Below are positions 1-6,290 of a DNA stretch of 7,792 bases, in pieces. Positions within the stretch are counted from its first letter, which is position 1. Every line of letters starts with the position of its first letter. This DNA is from CBFGRU01 sp965651255. GTDB taxonomy: Bacteria; Planctomycetota; Phycisphaerae; Phycisphaerales; SM1A02. The stretch is from the NCBI GenBank assembly GCA_965651255.1, contig CBFGRU010000151.1:1-7792 (forward strand), given 5' to 3'. The notes beneath the pieces are model-generated. The model saw nothing but the letters and a program-made list of their open reading frames with translations. It had not been told where the DNA came from and did not search any database. The translations under genes and the position numbers were made by a program.

Positions 1-2
1 CA

Positions 3-464
3 ATGACTCCGACGCAAGGTGAAATGATTCAGAGCTGGCTGAATGCCGCGATCGAACAGGCCGAGAAATCATGGCGCGAAGGCGGTATTCCGATCGGGGC
101 GGTTCTCGCGGAGGCAGAGTCCGGCAGGATTATTGCCCAAGGCCATAATCAGCGCGTGCAGTCCGGTGACCCGACCGCACATGCAGAGATGGATTGCATC
201 CGTCAAGCGGGGCGGCGACGAGATTGGAAGCAGTTGACGTTGATTTCGACGTTGAGTCCTTGCCCTATGTGCGCAGGAACGGCGATCCTTTATCGCATTC
301 CGCGCATCATTGTGGGAGAAAACAGATCATTCCTCGGCGCAGAGGATTGGATGAGGGCCAACGGATTGGAAGTGCTCGTCCTCGATGATGCCCACTGCGT
401 CAATCTGATGCAACGACTGCAGCAGCAGAAGCCAGATCTCTGGGCAGAAGATATCGGGGAGTAG
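3..464 (+). CDS. FCY1-type cytosine deaminase (zinc nucleoside/base deaminase fold)
   Basis: Predicted zinc-dependent deaminase of 153 residues, most likely converting cytosine to uracil in pyrimidine salvage in the cytoplasm. The zinc site is visible: His60-Ala-Glu62 (ligand and proton-shuttle Glu) and Pro86-Cys87-Pro-Met-Cys90 (two Cys ligands). The segments GGIPIG (27-32), GHN (47-49), TLSPCPMC, IPRIIVGEN and especially the C-terminal WAEDIGE match my memory of yeast Fcy1 (WFEDIGE end, about 158 residues). This favours cytosine deaminase over TadA, which lacks that tail, and over guanine deaminase. Fcy1 has HGE where this protein has HAE. The ATG at base 3 puts GGIPIG at the expected depth, so the gene looks complete, but the ribosome binding site is outside the window and an upstream start cannot be excluded. 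A 79-base gap separates it from the nuclease gene on the same strand. The family is confident; the exact substrate is inferred. Confidence 0.88.
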   Translation: MTPTQGEMIQSWLNAAIEQAEKSWREGGIPIGAVLAEAESGRIIAQGHNQRVQSGDPTAHAEMDCIRQAGRRRDWKQLTLISTLSPCPMCAGTAILYRIPRIIVGENRSFLGAEDWMRANGLEVLVLDDAHCVNLMQRLQQQKPDLWAEDIGE

Positions 465-543
465 GGCGTGTCACTCTACACCTCTCGAGTGCGCGTGACG
501 ATAGGATGGCACCTTTCACCGCGATCCCACCTCAGGAGCAAGC

Positions 544-1956
544 ATGAAACTCCACTTTCTCGGCGCGAATCGACAAGTCACCGGGTCGCGCTATGTCATC
601 GATGTCCCGGGCGCGCGACTCATGATTGACTGCGGCTTGTTTCAGGAGCGTGAGTTTCAACACCGAAACTGGGAAGAGAGTCCGATCGAACCAGCATCAA
701 TCAACCTGTTGCTCCTGACGCACGCCCACCTTGATCATTGCGGCCGCATTCCGAAGCTCGTGAAGGAGGGGTACACGGGCGTCATCTACGCAACTCCGCC
801 GACGTTGGAACTGGCGCGACTTGTTCTCGAAGATTCTGCGGAGATCCAGCAGGAAGATGCCGCTTACAAGCGGAAGCGTCACCAGCGAGAAGGTCGAACC
901 GGTCCCCATCCGGAGGTTCCGCTTTACACCGTCGATGATGCACACGCGGCCTTCCGCCAGTTGCGCCCGGTTGAGTTCGAGAAGCCGTTGAAGATCAACG
1001 ACCATGTCACCGCCGTCTATCACGATTCCGGCCATATCCTTGGCGCTGCCATGATTGAACTGATCATCAATCACAACGGCGACACTCGTCGGGTTCTCTT
1101 CACCGGCGATCTTGGGCAATGCGAGCGAGTCATGACGACGAGCCCCGCGAAGATTGAGCACGCCGACTACATCATCCTTGAATCCACTTACGGAAACCGG
1201 GTCCACAAGGAGCTTGATGAGCATGGTCATGGAGTCGAGATTGCCTTCGCTGAAATCATCAACGATACATTTCAGCGCGGAGGGAACGTCGTCATACCGA
1301 CTTTTGCCATCGACCGCGCGCAGTCGCTCATGTACTACATCAGCCGGCTCGTGCGTGAAGAGAAGATACCAAGCACGATGGTCTTTCTGGACAGCCCAAT
1401 GGCGATCGATGCCACCGACATCTTCAAGCGATACCACTTCTATCTGGATAAGGAAACGCAGGAACTGCTGAACAATCGTGAACATCCATTCGCCTTTGCC
1501 GGCCTTCACTTCACGCGAACCGGTGCCCAGTCAAGGGCAATCAACAACATCAAGGGCTCGTGCATCATCCTTGCCGGAAGTGGCATGTGCACCGGCGGTC
1601 GAATCAAACACCATCTTCGCCAGAACATTGGCAGGGCTGAATCAACAATTCTGTTCGTTGGATATCAGGCGGATGGAACCCTTGGAAGGCACATCATCGA
1701 CGGCGCCAAACAGGTGCGAATTCATGGGCGCGAATATGACGTCAACGCGCGAATTGCTCACCTCAACGGCCTGAGCGCCCACGGAGATCGCGACGATCTC
1801 GTTCGCTGGCTCAGTCAACTGAAGAAACCACCAAGCCGATTGTTTCTCACCCATGGAGAAGAGTCCGCTGCCCTGTCGTTGCAGGAAACGTTGACCGGTA
1901 AGTTCGGTTGGACTGTCGATGTGCCGAACTACGGTGACACCGTCAACCTGACCTGA
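544..1956 (+). CDS. MBL-fold/beta-CASP RNA-processing metallo-hydrolase (CPSF73/TTHA0252-like)
   Basis: Predicted RNA endo- or exonuclease of 470 residues, of the metallo-beta-lactamase/beta-CASP group that includes archaeal and eukaryotic CPSF-type enzymes and Thermus TTHA0252 (COG1236-like). The two-zinc site is intact: His60-x-His62-x-Asp64-His65 (motif II), His164 in SGHILGA (motif III) and Asp189 in FTGDLG (motif IV). The beta-CASP motifs are also present: Glu213 in ESTYGN (A), His413 in LSAHGD (B) and His437 in LTHGEE (C). AGSGMCTGGRIKHH (344-357) is the usual loop of the cap domain. The length fits the short bacterial version, without the N-terminal KH-like extension of archaeal CPSF or the C-terminal domain of RNase J. 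AGGAG at 534-538 lies five bases before the ATG. It follows the deaminase gene on the same strand by 79 bases; a 151-base gap follows. No signal peptide, so cytoplasmic. The family is certain; the RNA target is unknown. Confidence 0.95.
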   Translation: MKLHFLGANRQVTGSRYVIDVPGARLMIDCGLFQEREFQHRNWEESPIEPASINLLLLTHAHLDHCGRIPKLVKEGYTGVIYATPPTLELARLVLEDSAEIQQEDAAYKRKRHQREGRTGPHPEVPLYTVDDAHAAFRQLRPVEFEKPLKINDHVTAVYHDSGHILGAAMIELIINHNGDTRRVLFTGDLGQCERVMTTSPAKIEHADYIILESTYGNRVHKELDEHGHGVEIAFAEIINDTFQRGGNVVIPTFAIDRAQSLMYYISRLVREEKIPSTMVFLDSPMAIDATDIFKRYHFYLDKETQELLNNREHPFAFAGLHFTRTGAQSRAINNIKGSCIILAGSGMCTGGRIKHHLRQNIGRAESTILFVGYQADGTLGRHIIDGAKQVRIHGREYDVNARIAHLNGLSAHGDRDDLVRWLSQLKKPPSRLFLTHGEESAALSLQETLTGKFGWTVDVPNYGDTVNLT

Positions 1957-2107
1957 CCAGCGGCTGCGCGGCAGTCCTGATGGCAGAATCGGTACAGGCA
2001 GCGCAGTCCAAATGATCTGACCCCACGGTTGATGAAGATGGGCGATCGATGGGCCGACATTCATTCCGGGTGACCTCATTCCGAGAACCCAGGGTGGAGG
2101 CATCGTC

Positions 2108-2503
2108 ATGGCCCGCATGAGAGGCGCATCGAACTCGCAGAAGACAGTCCTGCTCGCGCTGAGTGATGGATGGTTGCTTCGGTATCTTGACCGTTTCGGC
2201 TGGTGCCTGTTTCAACCCGGCCGAAACCGCCCGTTTGCAACCGTGCGGAAGCGGACGGTGGAAGACATGACTGAACGCGGCTGGCTTACGCCGGGCACAA
2301 CGCCCAAAGGCCTCGGCTTTCGGCCGGCAAAGGATCTCACGCCAATCGGACGGCGCTATGCGGACCAGTTGAACGATGAGGACTGGGCGTTCGAGGAATG
2401 GAATCCCCCCGTCACACCGATCCATTCCGGAAGTGATGATGTTGAGATTGACGCTGACACCGAGACGGAATCCGGCTTCGGATGGTTTCGCCGCGCCGCG
2501 TGA
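2108..2503 (+). CDS. Uncharacterised small protein with winged-helix-like core and acidic tail
   Basis: I do not recognise this 131-residue protein. The coding call rests on a good ribosome binding site (GGAGG at 2096-2100, seven bases before the ATG) and a sensible composition. Residues 11-85 show helix (QKTVLLALSDGWLLRYLD), a Trp-containing strand (FGWCLFQPG), then TVRKRTVEDMTERGWL and later LTPIGRRYADQL. The order 'TV..M..RGWL' followed by 'LTP.GRRYA' resembles a winged-helix domain, where the first part would be the recognition helix region and the second the wing and last helix. This is pattern reading, not a match to a named family. Residues 90-125 are acidic (DDVEIDADTETE), ending in GFGWFRRAA. 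No signal peptide or membrane segment is seen. The receiver gene starts 72 bases downstream on the same strand, so co-transcription and a regulatory role are possible but unproven. A second ATG nine bases in is a less likely start. Confidence 0.72.
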   Translation: MARMRGASNSQKTVLLALSDGWLLRYLDRFGWCLFQPGRNRPFATVRKRTVEDMTERGWLTPGTTPKGLGFRPAKDLTPIGRRYADQLNDEDWAFEEWNPPVTPIHSGSDDVEIDADTETESGFGWFRRAA

Positions 2504-2575
2504 AGTCTGTCCAAACCGACCGAATTCGGAGATGTTGCAGCGTCAGGTCAGATACAATGTGGCTGGAGGTGGCTC

Positions 2576-2971
2576 ATGCCCGCCCAGTCTTTGGAGTCAC
2601 GCCTTTCGGGTCTGCGAGTGCTGGTAGTTGAAGACAACTTCTTCATTGCGCGGTCGTTGGTGCACGACCTGACCGAGCTCGAATGCAAAGTCATCGGCCC
2701 TGCGGCCAATGTGGCGGATGCTTCTCGCCTCATCCGAGACAGCGCTCTGGATCTTGCCATCCTCGATATCAATCTCACATCGGGTACGAGTGAGCCGGTC
2801 GCCCGTGAACTCCAATGCAGGCAAACCCCGTTCTTTTTTATCACCGGGTACAACAATCTGGGCCTGCTGCCCAACGATCTGCGCAATCATCGGGTGCTGC
2901 ACAAACCGATCGATGCGGAAATGCTTGAACCAGCCATCGCCGAGACGTTGAGGGAACGGAGGAAGGGCTGA
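2576..2971 (+). CDS. Stand-alone response regulator (receiver domain only)
   Basis: A 131-residue protein that is a CheY-like receiver and nothing else: no DNA-binding or enzymatic output domain follows. Residues 13-20 (LRVLVVED) supply the acidic pair Glu19-Asp20. Asp64 in LAILDINL is the expected phospho-acceptor, Thr90 in FFFITGY the switch Thr and Lys110 in LHKPID the conserved Lys, so the phosphorylation site is complete. The style (NFFIARSLVHDL, CKVIGPAANVADA, DLAILDINL) resembles single-domain receivers often paired with HWE/HisKA_2 histidine kinases, but no kinase is in the window. GGAGG at 2565-2569, six bases before the ATG, supports the start. It lies 72 bases after the winged-helix-like gene and ends 26 bases before the convergent dnaN stop, with no obvious hairpin between. 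It probably acts through protein-protein contact or as a phosphorelay intermediate. Domain identity is certain; the partner is unknown. Confidence 0.95.
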   Translation: MPAQSLESRLSGLRVLVVEDNFFIARSLVHDLTELECKVIGPAANVADASRLIRDSALDLAILDINLTSGTSEPVARELQCRQTPFFFITGYNNLGLLPNDLRNHRVLHKPIDAEMLEPAIAETLRERRKG

Positions 2972-2997
2972 CGGCTGATGGGGCTTGTAGATCGATC

Positions 2998-4113
2998 TTA
3001 CTGAAGGTTGACCGGCATCACGACGTAAGTAAAGTCCTGCCCGGCTTTGAGAACCCCCGGCTTATTGGCTGCCTTCAATTCGATGATTACTTCCGCATCA
3101 TCCACCACCTTGAGCGCATCCACGAGATAGCCAGGGTTAAAGCCGATTTCAATCGGCTCACCGGAATAGCTCTCAAGGTCGATGTTGATCTCTGCCTCCC
3201 CCATCTCCGGCGCACGGCTGGTGAGTGTAAGCTCCTTCTCCCGGAAGCTCATGCGCACGCCCTTTGACTCTTCGTTGGTCAACAATGCAGCGCGTCGCAC
3301 TGCGCTGGAGAGCGCATCACGCTTGAACGTGACTTTCTTGTCCTGATCGCGCGGAATGACATCTTCAAACGGCGGGAAAACGCCTTCCACCAGGTTACTG
3401 GTGAGCACCGCAGCGTCCAGCCCTTCGCCTACCGCAAAAAGTATCTGATTGTCATCCACCGCGATTCGGACCGGCGCATCCGGGTCATCAATCAATCGAA
3501 GCACAAGGTTCAGCGCTTTGGTCGGAATGATGCACGATGTATCGCCGTCCGCTGCCTTCTGACAATCACCACGCGATACGGCCAGACGACGACCATCGGT
3601 GGCCACCATACGAATCTTCTTGCCCTTTCGATCGAACAGAACGCCGTTGATCGCATAGCGACTGCTCTCTGCCGCGGTCGCAAAGAGTGTCCGCGCCACC
3701 AGTCGTTGCAACCGAAGTGCCGGAACCTCACAATCGGTCTCGACATCGCCGAAACTTCGACCCTGCGGAAACTCCTTCGGATCGAACCCGTAGATCGTGA
3801 AGTGCGCCCCCTGTCCACGGATATGCGCGGTGTGTTCTTTCACCTCGATGGTGAGCGTGCTGTCATCACTTGTGCGAACAATCTGATTCAGTTTGTCCGC
3901 AGGGATCAACGCCTCACCCGGCTCCTCGACATTGACCTGTTCAATGCCCAGTTCGAGTCCGATTTCGCCATCGGTTGCGTACAGACGAAGCCCATCGCTG
4001 GTCGCAACCAGCTTGACACAGGCGTACACCGGCTTGGGTGTGCGGCTCACCACAACGCCACTGACGAGGGTAAGTCCTTCCGCTAGCGCAGACCGATCAC
4101 AAATGACCTTCAT
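2998..4113 (-). CDS. dnaN: DNA polymerase III beta subunit (sliding clamp)
   Basis: Forms the ring-shaped dimer that holds DNA polymerase III on DNA and docks other repair and replication proteins. From the chosen ATG (complement of 4111-4113) it has 371 residues, close to the 366 of E. coli. The three clamp domains are present, with RYAINGVLF (152-160), VATDGRRLAVS (170-180), EGVFPPFEDVIP (243-254) and the C-terminal YVVMPVNLQ. The last corresponds to YVVMPMRL of E. coli, part of the pocket that binds clamp-binding peptides; Asn replaces the usual Arg. An open frame continues upstream to 4314, but MKVICDRSAL is the family N-terminus and the extension is low-complexity Gly/Arg text, so the longer start is rejected. 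A purine-rich GGAGAG lies at 4128-4123, nine bases upstream. The gene stands alone: convergent with the receiver gene, divergent from the pilin gene, no dnaA or recF adjacent. Confidence 0.97.
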   Translation of the reverse strand: MKVICDRSALAEGLTLVSGVVVSRTPKPVYACVKLVATSDGLRLYATDGEIGLELGIEQVNVEEPGEALIPADKLNQIVRTSDDSTLTIEVKEHTAHIRGQGAHFTIYGFDPKEFPQGRSFGDVETDCEVPALRLQRLVARTLFATAAESSRYAINGVLFDRKGKKIRMVATDGRRLAVSRGDCQKAADGDTSCIIPTKALNLVLRLIDDPDAPVRIAVDDNQILFAVGEGLDAAVLTSNLVEGVFPPFEDVIPRDQDKKVTFKRDALSSAVRRAALLTNEESKGVRMSFREKELTLTSRAPEMGEAEINIDLESYSGEPIEIGFNPGYLVDALKVVDDAEVIIELKAANKPGVLKAGQDFTYVVMPVNLQ

Positions 4114-4139
4114 GGGTGGTAGCTCTCCGTCGGTTAGAT

Positions 4140-4151
4140 ACTGCATGCAGT
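4140..4151. promoter_or_regulatory. 12-bp perfect palindrome upstream of dnaN
   Basis: ACTGCATGCAGT is its own reverse complement; allowing one mismatch the symmetry extends to 4138-4153. It lies 26 bases upstream of the dnaN start codon, where a repressor or autoregulatory protein could block transcription. A perfect 12-bp palindrome is expected about 0.08 times in a region this long under even base composition, so chance is possible. Confidence 0.3.
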
Positions 4152-4327
4152 GTAGCCGGTCATGCGACATCCCGGGCGTCTCGATTCGGGGCGAGTGAGA
4201 ATTCGTCCAGCCCCCGCCAAGTTCTCCACCACCCTTCCCCCATTTCAGCCACGCACCGCCCGTGCGGATTCTGGGACGATCACTCAACCCCTCCATCTTA
4301 CCGAACCCGTACACCTCAACTTACCAC

Positions 4328-4344
4328 GGATGACCAGGTCATCC
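4328..4344. promoter_or_regulatory. 17-bp operator-like inverted repeat (8 + 1 + 8)
   Basis: GGATGACC, a central A, then GGTCATCC: two perfect 8-base half sites. The one-base centre is too short for an RNA loop without opening pairs, so a binding site for a dimeric DNA-binding protein is more likely than a terminator. It is 96 bases upstream of the pilin start codon and 214 bases from the dnaN start, and so better placed to act on the pilin gene. The regulator is unknown. Confidence 0.45.
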
Positions 4345-4440
4345 CCAACCAGCCACCAGTGAAGTCCGCGGGGCTTCTGGCCGCTCTACCTTTGGAGCCA
4401 ACGTCTTTCATCTGTCGCGGGCTCGCGGAGGATTCACTTC

Positions 4441-4860
4441 ATGTTGCAGTGCGCTACCGTTCGGTCATGTCGTGCCTTCACGCTCGTGGAGATTCTCATT
4501 GTCGTAGTCATTCTCGGTATCCTTGCCGCCATCATCAGTCCTCAGTTTGCCAATACCGCCCTGGAATCGCGCGAGACACAGGTCCGCAGTCAACTGCAGG
4601 TCCTGCGCAGCCAGATTGAACTTCACGATTCACGATGGATCGATGATCGGTTTGACCCGCTTTCGGGCGGGAATCAGTGGTCGCAACTGGTGACCCGCCG
4701 ATACATCAACGCCGCGCCAGAAAATGCGCTGCAGGATGGCTCAACCGTCATCGGCAACGCCGCCGGTCCCGGTGTTGGATGGGTTTGGGTTGCTCACCCC
4801 AATGGCTTTACAGGCGACATTTTCCCCGTCGGTGAAGACGGTAACATGCTGAACTGGTAA
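4441..4860 (+). CDS. Type II secretion/type IV pilin-like pseudopilin (GspG-like)
   Basis: A 139-residue pseudopilin, made as a precursor, cut by prepilin peptidase and assembled in the inner membrane into a short fibre that drives secretion or forms a pilus. A short basic leader (1-12, ending SCRA) precedes FTLVEILIVVVILGILAAI, the class III signal and membrane helix. Counting Phe13 as mature residue 1, Glu17 is the conserved Glu5 and Pro34 the conserved Pro22. Position -1 is Ala instead of the usual Gly. The helix continues to about residue 63, followed by a small globular part with Gly-rich loops (GNAAGPGVGWVW) and a NW end like many GspG proteins. Mature length is about 127 residues. GGAGGA at 4427-4432 supports the start. 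It is alone: no ATPase, platform protein or peptidase gene nearby, and it converges with the adaptor gene after 30 bases. Pseudopilin class is certain, GspG subtype less so. Confidence 0.93.
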   Translation: MLQCATVRSCRAFTLVEILIVVVILGILAAIISPQFANTALESRETQVRSQLQVLRSQIELHDSRWIDDRFDPLSGGNQWSQLVTRRYINAAPENALQDGSTVIGNAAGPGVGWVWVAHPNGFTGDIFPVGEDGNMLNW

Positions 4861-4890
4861 TGCTGTAGCAGGAGCGATCATCCATCACTC

Positions 4891-6249
4891 TTACTCGCGC
4901 AGCAGTTCACCACGCACCGTTACTCCGTCAACAACCGTGGCATCCGGCCCAATCACGACGTCGTCACCGGGATTCAGGCCATTCGTGATTTCCACATAGT
5001 CATTCCCGACCAATCCAACCTCAATTCGGGTGAGTGTGGCGCGCCCGTTCACGATTCGAAACACTGCCCACTCTCCGTGATCGCCTCGGAACAGTGCTGC
5101 TCGGGGACACCGCACAGCACGTGGCTGATCGCGCACTATCACGTGCACATCAACTCGATACCCGACGCCGATTGCTCGATCACGTCGCTCCAATTCAGTC
5201 CGAACGGCCGTCGGGAGTGCAACGATGACCCGCACACGCTGTTGCTCGACGCCGAGCGATGAGACCTTGGTGAAACCGCGCGGCTCGATTCGATCGATGG
5301 TTGATTCGAGCGGGTTCTCACCCATCGCCAATCCCTTTATCCACACGCGCATCCCTGCCTGAAGGCGGCTTGCATCTTGGGAGAGCAGTTCGGTCTCAAT
5401 CTCCAGTTCATCCAGATCCCCGATTTCCAGAAGTGCGGTCCCTGCGGGCAGCATCCGCTCACTCGCTTCAAGCCGTGCCAGGACCACCCCGCTGATCGGC
5501 GCGAGGATGTTGCATCGTGCGAGGTCGCGCTCGGCCTGTTCGAGTACAACCATGGCCTCGGCCAGTTCTGCTTCAAGCGGTTCGCGGGATGTGGCTTTCA
5601 ATTCCATCTGCTGTCGAATGTAGTGCGGAAGTATCCGAAAGGCCGCTCGTATCGCCTCGACTGCGCGAAGTGTTAACTCATCAGTACGAAGCCCTACCGC
5701 ACTTTCGATTTCATAAAGACGGACTTCATCCAATTCCTGCTGAGCAGCGGCACCTTCCCGAAACAGAACTGTGACACGTGCCAGTTGGGCTCGCGCGTCA
5801 TCCAGGCGCGCCTTACTTGCCTGCAACTGCGCCGCTGCGGCCTCTGTTGTGCGATCAACCGAATGCAGGTACTCCGTTACGCCTGAGATACTCGTTTCTT
5901 CCAATCGCGTGTCATCGTTCTGGGCAATCTGCCCACGCAGTCGCCGCACTCGCGCCTGGGCTTGTGCCACCCGCGTTTGGTGATCAAGCGCTTCAAGCGA
6001 GGCAATACGTTGACCTGCTTCGACGCGATCACCGACCTCCAGTTCGATCGGCAAGATGCGTCCGTCGATTGGCATGGCGACGATGTGCGTGCGCGGCAGG
6101 CGGGTCTTCCCCACCTCGACAATCACATCCTGCACCGCACCAACATCGATGGTGGCAGAAGAAACCATCACCGTCCTGGGCCGGGCAATCAGCCATATTG
6201 TTGCAACTACGAACAAGGTAAAGAGAACGATCCACGCCGTTCGTTGCAT
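4891..6249 (-). CDS. Periplasmic adaptor (membrane fusion protein, HlyD/MacA type) of an ABC export system
   Basis: A 452-residue adaptor that should link the neighbouring inner-membrane permease to an outer-membrane channel. A single N-terminal anchor (about 5-21, TAWIVLFTLFVVATIWL) lacks a lipoprotein Cys, so the protein is membrane-tethered and faces the periplasm. Two lipoyl half-motifs (about 53-88, VAMPIDGRILPIELEVGDRV; and 247-279, ILAPISGVVLARL) flank a long coiled-coil hairpin (about 90-246) with its tip near 160-172. A beta-barrel (about 280-375) and a membrane-proximal domain (376-452) follow. The tip has Arg158 and Leu162, as in the TolC-contacting RLS motif, but Ala169 at the Ser position. 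The start is fixed by AGGGAGGT seven bases upstream of the ATG; a TTG start at 6294, overlapping the permease stop, is less likely. It follows the permease gene by 41 bases, so they form an operon. Substrate unknown. Confidence 0.93.
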   Translation of the reverse strand: MQRTAWIVLFTLFVVATIWLIARPRTVMVSSATIDVGAVQDVIVEVGKTRLPRTHIVAMPIDGRILPIELEVGDRVEAGQRIASLEALDHQTRVAQAQARVRRLRGQIAQNDDTRLEETSISGVTEYLHSVDRTTEAAAAQLQASKARLDDARAQLARVTVLFREGAAAQQELDEVRLYEIESAVGLRTDELTLRAVEAIRAAFRILPHYIRQQMELKATSREPLEAELAEAMVVLEQAERDLARCNILAPISGVVLARLEASERMLPAGTALLEIGDLDELEIETELLSQDASRLQAGMRVWIKGLAMGENPLESTIDRIEPRGFTKVSSLGVEQQRVRVIVALPTAVRTELERRDRAIGVGYRVDVHVIVRDQPRAVRCPRAALFRGDHGEWAVFRIVNGRATLTRIEVGLVGNDYVEITNGLNPGDDVVIGPDATVVDGVTVRGELLRE

Positions 6250-6256
6250 ATCTGCA

Positions 6257-6264
6257 ACCTCCCT
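6257..6264 (-). promoter_or_regulatory. Ribosome binding site of the adaptor gene
   Basis: On the minus strand this reads AGGGAGGT, a near-perfect Shine-Dalgarno sequence seven bases before the ATG at 6249. It decides the start in favour of MQRTAWIV, which also puts the membrane anchor at the very N-terminus, over the TTG at 6294. Confidence 0.85.
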
Positions 6265-6290
6265 GCAAAGCACATGGCCCTGATCAAAGA

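Larger units (their letters stand above)
4114..4440. other. Divergent intergenic region between dnaN and the pilin gene
   Basis: This 327-base stretch must hold the promoters of both flanking genes. It contains two palindromes, listed separately, and the two ribosome binding sites at its ends: GGAGAG on the minus strand at 4128-4123 for dnaN, and GGAGGA at 4427-4432, eight bases before the pilin ATG. A weak sigma70-like pair for dnaN can be read on the minus strand (ATGACC at 4163-4158 and TATCTA at 4140-4135, spacing 17), but it would put the transcript start almost on the ribosome binding site, so I do not call it. I found no convincing promoter for the pilin gene and no RNA gene. Reading frames crossing this region are rich in Pro, Ser and Arg without domain patterns and look non-coding. 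Confidence 0.7.

Noticed and set aside
697..1509. 270-codon open frame on the minus strand
   Set aside because: It is entirely antisense to the nuclease gene, whose zinc and beta-CASP motifs are intact; its own translation shows no domain pattern.
1962..1976. GC-rich hairpin (GGCTGC, loop GCG, GCAGTC) just after the nuclease stop codon
   Set aside because: Only six pairs including one G-U, with no T run after it, so not a convincing intrinsic terminator.
1943..2425. 160-codon minus-strand open frame over the gap and the small unknown gene
   Set aside because: Cys/Arg/Pro-rich translation without motifs. The plus-strand gene has a good ribosome binding site and a more protein-like sequence, though its function is also unknown.
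2989..2998. AGATCGATCT palindrome between the receiver gene and dnaN ends
   Set aside because: Perfect 10-bp palindromes are expected several times by chance in a window of this size, and there is no T tract or longer stem.
4114..4314. N-terminal extension of dnaN by 67 codons
   Set aside because: The extension is Gly/Arg-rich and unlike clamp proteins, which begin at the MKVICDR position; it also runs through the palindrome region.
4116..4619. 167-codon plus-strand open frame crossing the intergenic region into the pilin gene
   Set aside because: Ser/Pro/Arg-rich translation without domains that overlaps the pilin in another frame; the pilin signal is unambiguous.
5337..5345. TTATCCACA, a perfect E. 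coli-type DnaA box, in a window that carries dnaN
   Set aside because: It lies inside the adaptor coding region, where it encodes Val-Trp-Ile-Lys on the other strand, and is about 1.2 kb from dnaN. The only other near match I noticed is at 1443-1451. There is no cluster and no AT-rich unwinding region.
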